DNA of 64,000 nucleotides. Source: Bacillus sp. M6-12 (GTDB lineage Bacteria > Bacillota > Bacilli > Bacillales > DSM-1321). The stretch is from the NCBI RefSeq assembly GCF_002860285.1, contig NZ_PGVF01000016.1, positions 62,001-126,000 of the forward strand, given 5' to 3'. The translations under genes and the position numbers were made by a program. This document shows, in pieces, positions 8,198 to 16,265 of the stretch. How positions within the stretch are numbered: the stretch's first letter is position 1; the number at the start of each line of letters is the position of its first letter. Under the pieces are notes generated by a model. It was not told the origin of the DNA and made no database searches. It saw nothing but the letters and a program-made list of their open reading frames with translations.

Positions 8198-8212
8198 AAG
8201 AAAACGTTCTCA
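8198..8212. promoter_or_regulatory. Possible cre (CcpA) site
   Basis: AAGAAAACGTTCTCA fits the Bacillus cre consensus WTGNAANCGNWNNCW with one mismatch at the second position. It is 406 nt ahead of the MFS permease gene. A role in glucose repression of the transporter is plausible but unproven. From here to 8617 no gene can be supported; an 81-codon frame at 8227 lacks a ribosome binding site and family resemblance. Confidence 0.4.
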
Positions 8213-8617
8213 CAAAAAACAATGATATGCATCATAATAATTTGCTATTATACAAGGTTTCCAGTGAAATTAAAAAACAAAACAGTATGTCACGGAGCAA
8301 AGGAACATTCCCTTGTCTTCCAGAAAAAAATTATGTAATGATTTGTGCTTTTTTCAAAACGAATGTAATGGAAGCTTTGATTTCTGGTATTTCCGTTCAA
8401 ATATATGTCCCGCCTAAACGGAATTTTCAATATATCTGTCATATCCCAATGTGGCACCGGATGCGATCTTGAAGATCTATGAAAAACAAGCGGGAAATGG
8501 ATTCAAGCAGTAATTAATATAGTAACGCAATTGATAAATTCTTGTTTATACCGAATGTAGACACTCGATGAGGGGTCCCTGGCAACTAAGGAATAAACTA
8601 CAATGAGGTGTTAAGAA

Positions 8618-9898
8618 ATGAACCCAGGCTTAGACAATACACGTACGATTGGCGGCCTGCCTGCAAAAATGGTTTGGGGCTTTGTCGCAATGCTTGTTTT
8701 TATGGCTGGTGATGGTCTCGAACATGCATGGCTGTCTCCTTATTTAATTGAACAGGGGTTGACCGTTCAACAGGCAGCAACACTTTTTACAGCCTATGGA
8801 GCAGTATTGGCGGTTGCAGCTTACTTTTCTGGAGTACTTACGGAAATGTGGGGGCCAAGAAAGGTTATGCTTATCGGGCTGGTCACCTGGCTGGTTGGCC
8901 AAATCCTTTTCATTGAATTAGGTTTAAAGCAGCATAGTTTTGCAGCGATGCTTCCAACCTATGCGCTCCGTGGGATTGGCTATCCTTTCTTTTGTTATTC
9001 GTTTTTAGTGTGGGTAACGTATCGCAGTCCGAAGCGAATTATGGCTACAGCAGTCGGCCTGTTCTGGGCTGCATGGAGCGGCGGACTGTATGTGGTAGGA
9101 AGTTATTTCCCTGCTTTCATGACTGATCGCATTGGATATATGGGACTGTTGTGGAGTGCGGTTATCTGGGTTCTGGTTGGCGGAATTGCTGGGCTTTTAG
9201 TTGTCGGCAATGACAAAGTTAGCGAGAACAAGGGTGACGCAAAGGATAAACTTAAAAGTCTATTGAGCGGATTTACGATCTGCATTGAAAAGCCAAAAGT
9301 GGCAATTGGCGGACTGGTTCGTATCATCAATTCAGTCGGAGTAGGGGCACTTCCTATCTTTTTCCCTATTTATTTGGCTTCCGAATATAATTATACTACT
9401 GGAGAATGGCTGACAATTTGGGGAACCTTTTGGTTTGCGAACATTATATTTAACCTGATCATCCCATACATCAGTGACAGATGGTTCGGCTGGCGCAGGA
9501 CAGTTCAGTGGCTCGGCAGTGTCGGCTGCGGTGTCATGACATTGGTAATATTTTATACACCGCAGATCGTTGGCCATAATTTCTGGGTCATGACATTGGT
9601 GGCAATAATTTTTGGAATTGTTCTTTGTGGCTTCGTACCACTTTCCGCGCTAGTAACTGCTTTAGCACCCGATCAAAAAGGATCAGCTATGGCGATTGTA
9701 AGCTTTGGCGCAGGGATGTCTTACTTCATCGCTCCGGCAATTGTTGGTTTGTTCATCAATAGTATTGGTGCTGAAGGGGTAATTTGGATATTCGCTATCC
9801 TATATTTTAGCGGAGCCGTTTTAATGAAATTCATGAAACTGCCCGAAGAAGAGGAACAAATGGAGAGAAAAGTTGCATTAAAGGAACAAAACGTGTAA
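8618..9898 (+). CDS. MFS transporter, polyol/sugar permease type
   Basis: A 426-residue major facilitator with about twelve hydrophobic segments. The N-terminal VWGFVAMLVFMAGDGLEHAWLSPY region resembles the ribitol/arabinitol (polyol permease) group, and WGPRKVMLIG is the conserved loop 2-3 motif. The central loop (residues 195-222) is charged, as usual between the two six-helix halves. ATG 8618 follows GAGGTG by about eight bases. It lies downstream of the second 3-keto-sugar operon, separated by its own 500-bp leader, and is a natural candidate for importing the pathway's substrate, in addition to the ABC importer at the left edge. Substrate not determinable. Confidence 0.85.
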   Translation: MNPGLDNTRTIGGLPAKMVWGFVAMLVFMAGDGLEHAWLSPYLIEQGLTVQQAATLFTAYGAVLAVAAYFSGVLTEMWGPRKVMLIGLVTWLVGQILFIELGLKQHSFAAMLPTYALRGIGYPFFCYSFLVWVTYRSPKRIMATAVGLFWAAWSGGLYVVGSYFPAFMTDRIGYMGLLWSAVIWVLVGGIAGLLVVGNDKVSENKGDAKDKLKSLLSGFTICIEKPKVAIGGLVRIINSVGVGALPIFFPIYLASEYNYTTGEWLTIWGTFWFANIIFNLIIPYISDRWFGWRRTVQWLGSVGCGVMTLVIFYTPQIVGHNFWVMTLVAIIFGIVLCGFVPLSALVTALAPDQKGSAMAIVSFGAGMSYFIAPAIVGLFINSIGAEGVIWIFAILYFSGAVLMKFMKLPEEEEQMERKVALKEQNV

Positions 9899-9940
9899 AA
9901 AGTATTCTTAATGTAAATTGTTTATTGTAAATATAAAAGC

Positions 9941-10012
9941 AGGGGTCTGGCTTTCAGTTAATCCAAAACATGAAACTTCATGTTCGGATAATAACAGTGA
10001 GTCAGACCTCTT
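9941..10012. repeat. Long imperfect inverted repeat after the MFS gene
   Basis: About 34 bases starting AGGGGTCTGGCTTTC are followed by an imperfect complement ending GAGTCAGACCTCTT, with inner arms ACATGAA/TTCATGT. It may act as the terminator of the MFS gene or be the outline of a small decayed mobile element, since an IS remnant follows directly. Confidence 0.5.
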
Positions 10013-10126
10013 GTACGTTGCACAAAAAGAAGAATCGCACTTTAGTGGCATTACTGACAATAAGCAGTATGCAAAAGAAACGATTTAACACAGTTTCTAA
10101 TGCAATAAGTCATTTAAATTGGATTC

Positions 10127-10317
10127 AGGTACTAAAAGCTTTATTTTTCACCTATTCTTGACCTTTTAGTGGTGAAATTATTGCATATAACATTGAAAAA
10201 AGGCCTGTATTTCCTCTTGTTTCAAAGAGTGCTGGATCAAGCTATGAACAATTGATAATTGATGATTCACCCATCCTCCATTCGGTTCAGGGCTGGCACT
10301 ATTTCCAAGAGTGTTAA
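10127..10317 (+). pseudogene. IS3-family transposase (orfB) remnant
   Basis: Reading across frames gives LYFSPILDL, then SGEIIAYNIEKRPVFPLVSK, then VLDQAMN, then DDSPILHSVQGWHYFQ. These are the linked blocks of the DDE integrase core of IS150-type IS3 transposases (normally ...DLFNGEIIAYN...ML DQA...PILHSDQGWHY). At least two single-base indels break the frame, the catalytic Asp of HSDQGW is replaced by Val, and the protein stops soon after. Flanks to 9970 on the left and about 10500 on the right show no intact ends. This is a dead fossil that marks past insertion and perhaps later deletion in this zone. Confidence 0.8.
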
Positions 10318-10529
10318 CACCAAACCACTCAAATTGTGAATCTTTTCTTAAATTTGATAGTAAAAGGAAGTCTCAGAGGAACTAGTTTTGTCTAATTAAA
10401 ATGAACAACTCGTTGTTGAAAGGGTAGAAGTATATTGATTTCAAAAATAATTTTTTGCTAGTACAAGAGGGAAAGTTGTAAGAATTTAAGTAGAAGAAGC
10501 TAATTTGAATGTTAAATCCATATAGTTGA

Positions 10530-10562
10530 GGGAAAAGGGGCAAATTCTAATTTTGCCCCTTT
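10530..10562 (-). terminator. Terminator of the isochorismatase-like gene
   Basis: Arms GGGGCAAA and TTTGCCCC with a seven-base loop, followed on the minus strand by TTTTCCC. It lies directly 3' of the minus-strand gene ending at 10568. Confidence 0.75.
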
Positions 10563-10567
10563 ACTAT

Positions 10568-11137
10568 TTAAAGAAGTTCCAACAAGTCCGAGGTGTTTAT
10601 AATTGATGCAAATTCTTCATGAAGATTTACCATTGTCATGTCATGAATATCTTGAGCTAGGTAGAGCCGTCCGTCCGGACCAACACGGTCATGGGTAGCT
10701 GTTGCATCAGATACAAGGTAGGGGGAAAAACCAAGATTTCCAGCCATCCTTGTAGTTGTCTCAACGCAGTGGTTAGTGGTTAAACCAACAATAACTACTT
10801 GAGGGACATTCATTTCACGGAGGCATTTCTCCAATTCCGTTCCAATGAAGGCACTATTAACTGTTTTCTGAAAGACTGGTTCATGAGGAAGCGGCTCAAA
10901 CCCTTCCTTGAATGCCCTTGATTCTCTTTCATGATCTGACCATGTTTCAGGAGGTGTGTTAGAGATATGTTGTATAAAAATGACCGGACGTTTTCCTTCT
11001 CTCCATTTGCTCAGAAGCATAAGCATATTTTTTTCAGCGTTAGTATTATTGCGCTTTCCCCACTTGGGATTTAAGAAGAACTTCTGTACATCAATAATAA
11101 TGAGCGGAACATTTTGTGCCAGCTTTTGATTTTCCAT
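10568..11137 (-). CDS. Cysteine hydrolase, isochorismatase family
   Basis: A 189-residue protein of the isochorismatase-like hydrolase fold. The catalytic triad is visible: Asp16 in LIIIDVQ, Lys91 in FQKTVNSAF, and nucleophile Cys124 in TTNHCVET, preceded by the usual VVIVGLT strand. Members cleave isochorismate, nicotinamide, N-carbamoyl or peptidyl-amide bonds; the sequence does not single out one. An AAGGAG box precedes the ATG. It is transcribed away from the Lrp/AsnC regulator 146 bp away, which is a usual arrangement for a regulator and its target. Confidence 0.92.
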   Translation of the reverse strand: MENQKLAQNVPLIIIDVQKFFLNPKWGKRNNTNAEKNMLMLLSKWREGKRPVIFIQHISNTPPETWSDHERESRAFKEGFEPLPHEPVFQKTVNSAFIGTELEKCLREMNVPQVVIVGLTTNHCVETTTRMAGNLGFSPYLVSDATATHDRVGPDGRLYLAQDIHDMTMVNLHEEFASIINTSDLLELL

Positions 11138-11283
11138 ATTGATTCTCCTTTAATAAATTGATAATTATATTTTACAATTGAAATTTTGTTTCGAACATCG
11201 GATAATGTAAGCAAAAACAATAAAATACAATTTTTTCTAATGTTTTTTTAGTGATTTACCTAAATTTTTAAGGAGGCACTAAT

Positions 11284-11706
11284 ATGGATGAAATTGATAA
11301 ATTAATTTTACAAAGCATCACTAAAAACTCAAGAATATCAATGACTGATTTAGGAAAGAGTATTGGACTGTCGGCTCCATCAGTTACCGAAAGAATCAAA
11401 AAGTTGGAAGAAAGAGGTGTAATAGAAGGTTACACTGCAAAAGTAGGCCACAAGCAGCTTGGGAAAAATATTATGGCTTACATTTTATTCGATACTCACA
11501 AATGTAAACAATTTGTCCAGTTTTGTGAATCATATAAAGACGTTGCTGAATGCCATCGACTTGCAGGTCAATACAGTTATCTGGTTAAACTTATTACTAA
11601 TGATGTAACTACACTTGAATCGTTTATCGATCAAACAATAACATATGGAAAGTCTTCGACGTTAATAGTTCTTTCATCTCCAGTTGAGCAAAGAGAAAAC
11701 GTGTAA
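11284..11706 (+). CDS. Lrp/AsnC family transcriptional regulator
   Basis: A 140-residue regulator of normal family length. Residues 1-60 form the AsnC-type winged helix-turn-helix (MDEIDKLILQ, then SMTDLGKSIGLSAPSVTERI with recognition helix APSVTERIKKL), and residues 65-135 form the ligand-binding RAM domain (ECHRLAGQYSYLVKL is the typical beta-alpha turn). AAGGAGG lies nine bases before the ATG. It probably binds an amino acid or related small molecule and may control the divergent isochorismatase-like gene and, before they decayed, the amino-acid transport genes downstream (inference). Confidence 0.93.
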   Translation: MDEIDKLILQSITKNSRISMTDLGKSIGLSAPSVTERIKKLEERGVIEGYTAKVGHKQLGKNIMAYILFDTHKCKQFVQFCESYKDVAECHRLAGQYSYLVKLITNDVTTLESFIDQTITYGKSSTLIVLSSPVEQRENV

Positions 11707-11773
11707 ACAATGCAGAAATCTAAGTTTAAAAAACTTGATACTAGATTAAAGGTTAAGTTAATGCATTAATTTT

Positions 11774-12070
11774 TTGGAATTACAACCAGATATTATTTTA
11801 TTCGATGAACCAACATCTGCGCTTGATCCAAAATTAGTCGGTGAAGTATTAACCGTAATGAAGAATATTGCAAGAGAGGGAACAACCATGTTAGTTGTCA
11901 CGCATGAAATGTCTTTTGCAAAGAAGGTAGCAAACAGAGTCATATTTATGGATGGCGGCGTCATTGTAGAAGAGAATTCTCCTAAGGAAATTTTACCAAG
12001 GCCAAAAGAAGAAAGAACACAACATTTTTTAAAGCGAGTCATACCAGAGGATTATATATATCATGTTTAA
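11774..12070 (+). pseudogene. Truncated amino-acid ABC transporter ATPase (GlnQ type)
   Basis: Only the C-terminal 98 residues of a polar amino-acid ABC ATPase remain: Walker B and D-loop [13 protein letters not shown], the H-loop [13 protein letters not shown], and the VIFMDGG...EEN tail typical of GlnQ/ArtM proteins. Walker A, Q-loop and the LSGG signature are missing, so it cannot hydrolyse ATP. Upstream sequence to 11706 contains stop codons and no N-terminal half. It is a relic of an importer once next to the Lrp gene. Confidence 0.85.
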
Positions 12071-12101
12071 CGAAAAAGAAAAACCAAGATAATCAAGAAA
12101 C

Positions 12102-12362
12102 ATGAGAGAGATTAACACCAAAAGGCAGGGGGAAGGGTATAATTTAATTCAGAAATTTAAACTTATCCTTCCATTCTTTGTTTTTGGTTTTACAACGACT
12201 GGATTAATGGATACACATCTTATCCCTTTTGCCCAGCATTGCGGATTTACCGTCACAACTCCGAGTGCTGATGTAAGTATATTAGCGGTTTTTAATACAG
12301 CAGGAACAATTGCAGCAGGGATTTTGCTGATCGCTGGAACAATAGCAGGTTGCTGGGCATAA
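12102..12362 (+). pseudogene. MFS transporter fragment
   Basis: An 86-codon frame containing FFVFGFTTTGLMDTHLIPFA, then FTVTTPSADVSILAVFNTAGTIAAGI, which is the internal region of a bacterial MFS permease (helix 7-8 type, HLIPFA motif). Both halves of a normal 400-residue protein are absent. The last residues (IAGCWA) look like drift after the frame was lost. The residue run before PFFVF is non-native. Another relic of the decay zone. Confidence 0.7.
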
Positions 12363-12630
12363 GTTAGGGGCGCCATTTCGTCACTCGCAGCAGATTGGAT
12401 ATCTGATTCATTATGTAACTCTGAAATGAGGTCAGTAATTTTAAAAAAGTGTGCTTCTAATGGTTTGAGGTATATTCCTTTGAGTTGGAGCTAAACTCTA
12501 TTTATCCATAGTTCTGTTCTCTAATTTTTTTCTGAACTACTTCATATATGTGAATATTTAACTATAAACAAAGTGAATACCTTCATGCTATAATACTTTG
12601 GTTATTAATAGCTATCATGGAGGTTCATCT

Positions 12631-12978
12631 ATGCAGTGGTTTTTAAAAGCCTTAAAAAATTATGTTGGATTTAAAGGTCGAGCCAGGAGAAAAGAATATT
12701 GGATGTTCATCCTATTCAGTGCCATTATTTCTCTCGTACTTACAGTAATTGAGTTAATTTTAGGTATCCCAGCAGTATTAACAGGACTATTTTCTCTGGC
12801 TATCTTATTACCGTCTCTCGCTGTCACGGTTCGGAGATTACACGACACCGGACGCAGTGGATGGTGGCTGCTGGTTAGTTTAATTCCCCTATTAGGATCT
12901 TTACTTATTCTTATATACACTTTCATGGACAGTGAGAGTGGATCTAATCAATACGGACAAAATCCTAAATTTGAATAG
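12631..12978 (+). CDS. DUF805 family membrane protein
   Basis: A 115-residue membrane protein with the family layout: MQWFLKALKNYVGFKGRARRKEYWMF at the N-terminus (the F..R.GR.RR.EYW pattern), then three hydrophobic segments, the loop motif AVTVRRLHDTGRSGWW, and a polar tail with GQNPKF. The ATG at 12631 is chosen because TGGAGG lies eight bases before it; an upstream in-frame start at 12598 has none. E. coli YhaH/YhaI belong to the same family; the function is unknown. It stands alone and has its own terminator. Confidence 0.93.
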   Translation: MQWFLKALKNYVGFKGRARRKEYWMFILFSAIISLVLTVIELILGIPAVLTGLFSLAILLPSLAVTVRRLHDTGRSGWWLLVSLIPLLGSLLILIYTFMDSESGSNQYGQNPKFE

Positions 12979-12987
12979 AAACAGGTT

Positions 12988-13018
12988 AAAGCTCATATTA
13001 AATTTATGAGCTTTTTTA
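12988..13018 (+). terminator. Terminator of the DUF805 gene
   Basis: Perfect 10-bp arms AAAGCTCATA and TATGAGCTTT followed by TTTTACTT, ten bases after the stop. Confidence 0.85.
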
Positions 13019-13583
13019 CTTATAAGGGTTATTTTACTAAATTGAAGATAAAAAAGATCATGGGGAATTTAATATATGGAATAATTGGTTTCCCAATAAA
13101 GATATTAGAGGATCAAACAGGATAAGTTAAAGTAAAACGTTTCAATATCATCATTTGGGAACACTTAGGGCATTATCTGATATGCTGGGAAAATATTTGG
13201 ATAGCTGATTCGCCTGCAAACGGACTTCAAATGGGATGCTGTCATTGATATCTAAATCCCTGGCAGCAATGTTAGTTCAAACGCTGATAAATACCTTCTG
13301 CAGGTACTATTCGGAATGTCTGCTTGTTCTGCTATTTTCATCTAACATCTACGGTATGTATTGGTTTTTGCTATAACCATCCCTGGATGAGATTTGCAAC
13401 TGATACCATGCGCATATTATTCACCGGTTTAACTTTTCAAAAATAGTAATGAAATTTTAGCTTAGAAGTCACGTGCCGAGAAATTTTTTTTATGTGGAGA
13501 CTGATAGCATGTCAGGTAATGCGCTTTTTCATTTAAAACAGCAAAAAAAATGCAGAAAAAAGAATTTAACTTTTTGTGCATGG
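13019..13583. other. Gene-free stretch with possible decayed coding sequence
   Basis: No reading frame with a ribosome binding site or family resemblance is seen on either strand in these 565 bases. Base composition between 13190 and 13340 looks coding-like but is interrupted by stops. A 31-codon frame from the ATG at 13509 has only a weak GTGGAGA box. The stretch ends in a strong orphan terminator. Confidence 0.4.
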
Positions 13584-13618
13584 AAAAGACGATTTGTGAT
13601 TTAAAATCGTCTTTTTAT
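13584..13618 (+). terminator. Orphan intrinsic terminator
   Basis: Perfect 12-bp arms AAAAGACGATTT and AAATCGTCTTTT with an 8-nt loop and a T-rich tail. No gene ends nearby on the plus strand, so it may end an unannotated RNA starting in the preceding 560 bases. Confidence 0.75.
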
Positions 13619-13769
13619 TATGTTTAAGGGCAATTTTGGACTACAAGATGCACCTTACACGCTTTTACCATACCTCAATTATCTTTTTTATGGTGAACTC
13701 AGGGAATGAAACCTCTGTTTTTCAGCATACTACCAATGTAATAATTCAATACATGGAGGGTGAATAAGA

Positions 13770-14015
13770 ATGGATAATCAAAAATTAGCTGCCCATGAAT
13801 CTTTAGACTTGCATGAAGTCATTAATTTTAAAACACTTTGTTTAGCGAAGTCTAAATTAATGCAAGGGTTAGTTTTTGATAACGATCTTAGAGCATTAAT
13901 GCAAAAAGATGTTGATCAATCTAAGCAAGCGCTTGGAGAGTTACAGAAAATTTATGAACGAGCACCTTTTGAAGCTCCTGTTCCTGAAAGTCGCCCAACA
14001 CCAATAGTAAATTGA
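13770..14015 (+). CDS. yraG: Small spore coat protein, CotF-like (YraG type)
   Basis: An 81-residue protein with [20 protein letters not shown] and the [10 protein letters not shown] helix, the same N-terminal layout as the smaller B. subtilis coat homologues YraG/YraE, and clearly paralogous to the product at 15574 (LEVHEMAAFKTTCLTKSKTL). GGAGGGTGA precedes the ATG. It opens a five-gene spore coat/dehydrogenase cluster with the gene order known from B. subtilis. Expected to be made in the mother cell late in sporulation and deposited in the coat; no clear sigma-K promoter could be fixed by eye. Confidence 0.8.
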   Translation: MDNQKLAAHESLDLHEVINFKTLCLAKSKLMQGLVFDNDLRALMQKDVDQSKQALGELQKIYERAPFEAPVPESRPTPIVN

Positions 14016-14031
14016 AAGGAAGGAAAAGACA

Positions 14032-14403
14032 TTGAACAATGACCATTTAGATCCAATAAACTCGTTAAATGTACCTGAGCTGGCAGATACCACCTTTGCC
14101 ATGGATTTTCTCCTTCGTGCAAAAGAGGGGGTTCGAAATATTGCTGTGGCATTAACGGAGGCCGCATCTCCTGATGTGAGGGCCCTTTTGAGGAACCAGC
14201 TGATGCAAGGGATTGCCATGCATCAAGAAATTACAGAACTTATGATTAGTAAAAAATGGTTCCATCCATATGAACTAAGTGAACAGTATCAACTAGATCA
14301 GCTCTCTGCGAAGAATACGATCATGATTGGCAACATGAATTTATTCCCCGCTGACATGAACCGAAAAGGGATGTTTGATCGGACACCTGATGAACATAAA
14401 TAA
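14032..14403 (+). CDS. yraF: Spore coat protein, CotF-like (YraF type)
   Basis: A 123-residue protein carrying the CotF four-helix (ferritin-like) pattern: [47 protein letters not shown], then [12 protein letters not shown]. The TTG start at 14032 lies 16 nt after the previous stop and has AAAGGAAGG upstream. It is paralogous to the shorter protein at 15786, which shares VAMDLLISAKSGVRN and HEQISSYMVEKGWYHA. In B. subtilis such small/large coat pairs flank adhB on both sides, exactly as here. Role: structural spore coat component; biochemical activity unknown. Confidence 0.82.
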   Translation: MNNDHLDPINSLNVPELADTTFAMDFLLRAKEGVRNIAVALTEAASPDVRALLRNQLMQGIAMHQEITELMISKKWFHPYELSEQYQLDQLSAKNTIMIGNMNLFPADMNRKGMFDRTPDEHK

Positions 14404-14418
14404 AGGAGGCTTCATTGC

Positions 14419-15555
14419 ATGAAGGCGGTAACGTATCAAGGTATCAAAAATGTTGAGGTTAAGGAAGTTGAAGATCCGAAGATTCAAAAGCCTGATGATA
14501 TGATTATTAGAGTAACCAGTACCGCTATCTGTGGTTCCGATTTACATTTGATTCATGGTATGATTCCTAATTTGCAGGAAAACTATGTTATTGGTCATGA
14601 ACCAATGGGCATTGTGGAAGAGGTTGGACCAGAAGTTACCAAGGTAAAAAAGGGAGATCGTGTCATTATTCCATTTAATATCGCATGCGGTGAATGCTTT
14701 TTCTGTAAAAACCATTTGGAGAGTCAATGTGATAATTCTAACGATAATGGCGATATGGGAGCTTATTTCGGATATTCAGGTACGACTGGTGGTTACCCAG
14801 GTGGGCAAGCAGAATATTTGAGAGTGCCTTTTGCCAACTTTACTCATTTCAAAATTCCAGAGACCTGTGAAGAACCAGATGAAAAGCTATCTGTTATTGC
14901 TGATGCAATGACCACCGCATTTTGGAGTGTTGACAATGCGGGGGTAAAGGATGGAGATACAGTTATTGTTCTTGGCTGCGGTCCAGTTGGGCTTTTCGCT
15001 CAAAAATTCTGCTGGTTAAAAGGGGCAAAGCGTGTTATTGCCGTAGATTATATTGACTATCGTTTGCAGCACGCGAAACGCACGAATAAAGTAGAAATTG
15101 TTAATTTTGAAAAATTTGAACATCCAGGCGAACATCTGAAAGAAATGACAAAGGGCGGTGCTGATGTTGTCATTGACGCGGTTGGCATGGATGGTAAAAT
15201 GACGGATTTAGAGTTCCTTGCGAGCGGATTAAAACTTCACAGCGGAGCATTTGGTCCATTTATCATGGCTACACAGGCCGTTCGAAAAGGCGGGACCATC
15301 CAAGTTACAGGCGTTTATGGCGGAAAATATAATGGGTTCCCAATGGGTGACATCATGAATCGTAATGTCAACATCCGTACTGGACAAGCCCCTGTTATTC
15401 ACTATATGCCCTATATGTTTGAATTAGTTTCAACAGGTAAAATTGATCCAGGTGATGTGGTGAGTCATGTACTTCCACTTAGTGAAGCCAAACGTGGCTA
15501 TGAAATCTTTGATACAAGAACAGATAATTGTATCAAAGTCGTATTGAAACCATAA
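14419..15555 (+). CDS. adhB: Zinc-dependent alcohol dehydrogenase, AdhB/formaldehyde dehydrogenase-like
   Basis: A 378-residue medium-chain dehydrogenase. Catalytic zinc ligands are Cys38 in AICGSD, His60 and Glu61 in GHEPMG; the structural zinc site is Cys90, Cys93, Cys96 and Cys104. The Rossmann motif is [12 protein letters not shown]. The extended region with [11 protein letters not shown] and the [13 protein letters not shown] loop are typical of the glutathione-independent formaldehyde dehydrogenase subgroup. AAAGGAGG precedes ATG 14419, 15 nt after the upstream coat gene. Its embedding between coat genes suggests expression in the sporulating mother cell and a role in detoxifying or crosslinking aldehydes, which is inference. 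Confidence 0.92.
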   Translation: MKAVTYQGIKNVEVKEVEDPKIQKPDDMIIRVTSTAICGSDLHLIHGMIPNLQENYVIGHEPMGIVEEVGPEVTKVKKGDRVIIPFNIACGECFFCKNHLESQCDNSNDNGDMGAYFGYSGTTGGYPGGQAEYLRVPFANFTHFKIPETCEEPDEKLSVIADAMTTAFWSVDNAGVKDGDTVIVLGCGPVGLFAQKFCWLKGAKRVIAVDYIDYRLQHAKRTNKVEIVNFEKFEHPGEHLKEMTKGGADVVIDAVGMDGKMTDLEFLASGLKLHSGAFGPFIMATQAVRKGGTIQVTGVYGGKYNGFPMGDIMNRNVNIRTGQAPVIHYMPYMFELVSTGKIDPGDVVSHVLPLSEAKRGYEIFDTRTDNCIKVVLKP

Positions 15556-15573
15556 GAAAAGGAGGTTTTAAAA

Positions 15574-15768
15574 ATGAACTACGCCTTACATGAAGTTCTT
15601 GAGGTCCATGAAATGGCTGCATTTAAAACCACTTGTTTGACTAAGTCCAAAACATTGAAGGCTCTAGTTTCGGATCAGAAGTTAAAAGATATTATGCAGC
15701 AGGACATTGATTTATCAACAAGACAGTTACAGGAATTTACCTCTATTTTATCCAATGCAAGGCATTAA
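15574..15768 (+). CDS. yraE: Small spore coat protein, CotF-like (YraE type)
   Basis: A 64-residue protein starting MNYALHEVLEVHEM, with the KTTCLTKSKTLKALV helix and a DIDLSTRQLQEF helix matching the product at 13770. The ATG follows AAAAGGAGG with ideal spacing, 18 nt after adhB. It lacks the C-terminal proline-rich tail of the first paralogue. Likely dimerises or pairs with the larger partner encoded 17 nt downstream in the spore coat. Confidence 0.8.
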   Translation: MNYALHEVLEVHEMAAFKTTCLTKSKTLKALVSDQKLKDIMQQDIDLSTRQLQEFTSILSNARH

Positions 15769-15785
15769 TTAGGAGATGAATAAAC

Positions 15786-16085
15786 ATGAATCCGATAATT
15801 CAAAACATAACTGGCATGAATGCACTATCTGATCAAGTAGTTGCCATGGATTTGTTGATTTCAGCTAAAAGTGGAGTTAGAAATTATGCAATGGCAGTTA
15901 CCGAATCAGGAACACCTGAAGTTAAAGAGATTCTAACTCGTCACTTGGTGGAAGCTATTGATATGCATGAGCAAATTTCTAGTTATATGGTAGAAAAGGG
16001 ATGGTACCACGCTTGGGATACGAACGAGCAAATCAATTTGGATCTGAATAATATTAATACAGCATTAAACCTACCTAATTTATAG
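15786..16085 (+). CDS. yraD: Spore coat protein, CotF-like (YraD type)
   Basis: A 99-residue CotF-family helical protein: VVAMDLLISAKSGVRNYAMAVTE, then EILTRHLVEAIDMHEQISSYMV, then KGWYHAWDTNEQ. It is shorter than the paralogue at 14032 because it lacks the C-terminal 25 residues with the [11 protein letters not shown] segment. TAGGAGATG lies ahead of the ATG. It closes the operon; a 16-bp perfect terminator stem follows five bases after the stop. Confidence 0.82.
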   Translation: MNPIIQNITGMNALSDQVVAMDLLISAKSGVRNYAMAVTESGTPEVKEILTRHLVEAIDMHEQISSYMVEKGWYHAWDTNEQINLDLNNINTALNLPNL

Positions 16086-16089
16086 AAAA

Positions 16090-16133
16090 TTTTTAGGAAC
16101 AGTTTAACATTGACAAAACTGTTCCTAAAAACG
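16090..16133 (+). terminator. Strong terminator of the coat/adhB cluster
   Basis: Perfect 16-bp arms TTTTTAGGAACAGTTT and AAACTGTTCCTAAAAA around a 10-nt loop. The A-rich left and T-poor right flanks mean the U-tract is within the stem itself. Confidence 0.75.
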
Positions 16134-16265
16134 ATTTTGTGAAATGGTCGGTAATATATCAGTTTTAATATGAAGGCAGAATCGTCAGCTAATTCCCGGA
16201 TAAAAACTAATAACAGATTAAACCTCTCCTGACGTAATGTAAAAAAATATTCAACTATTTTTTTA

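Noticed and set aside
8227-8472. 81-codon plus-strand frame between the lgdA-like gene and the MFS gene
   Set aside because: No ribosome binding site, unnatural composition, and no resemblance to a family; the region more likely holds only regulatory DNA.
13509-13604. Possible 31-codon gene ending at the orphan terminator
   Set aside because: Only a weak GTGGAGA box and basic random-looking sequence; kept as part of the orphan-transcript finding instead.
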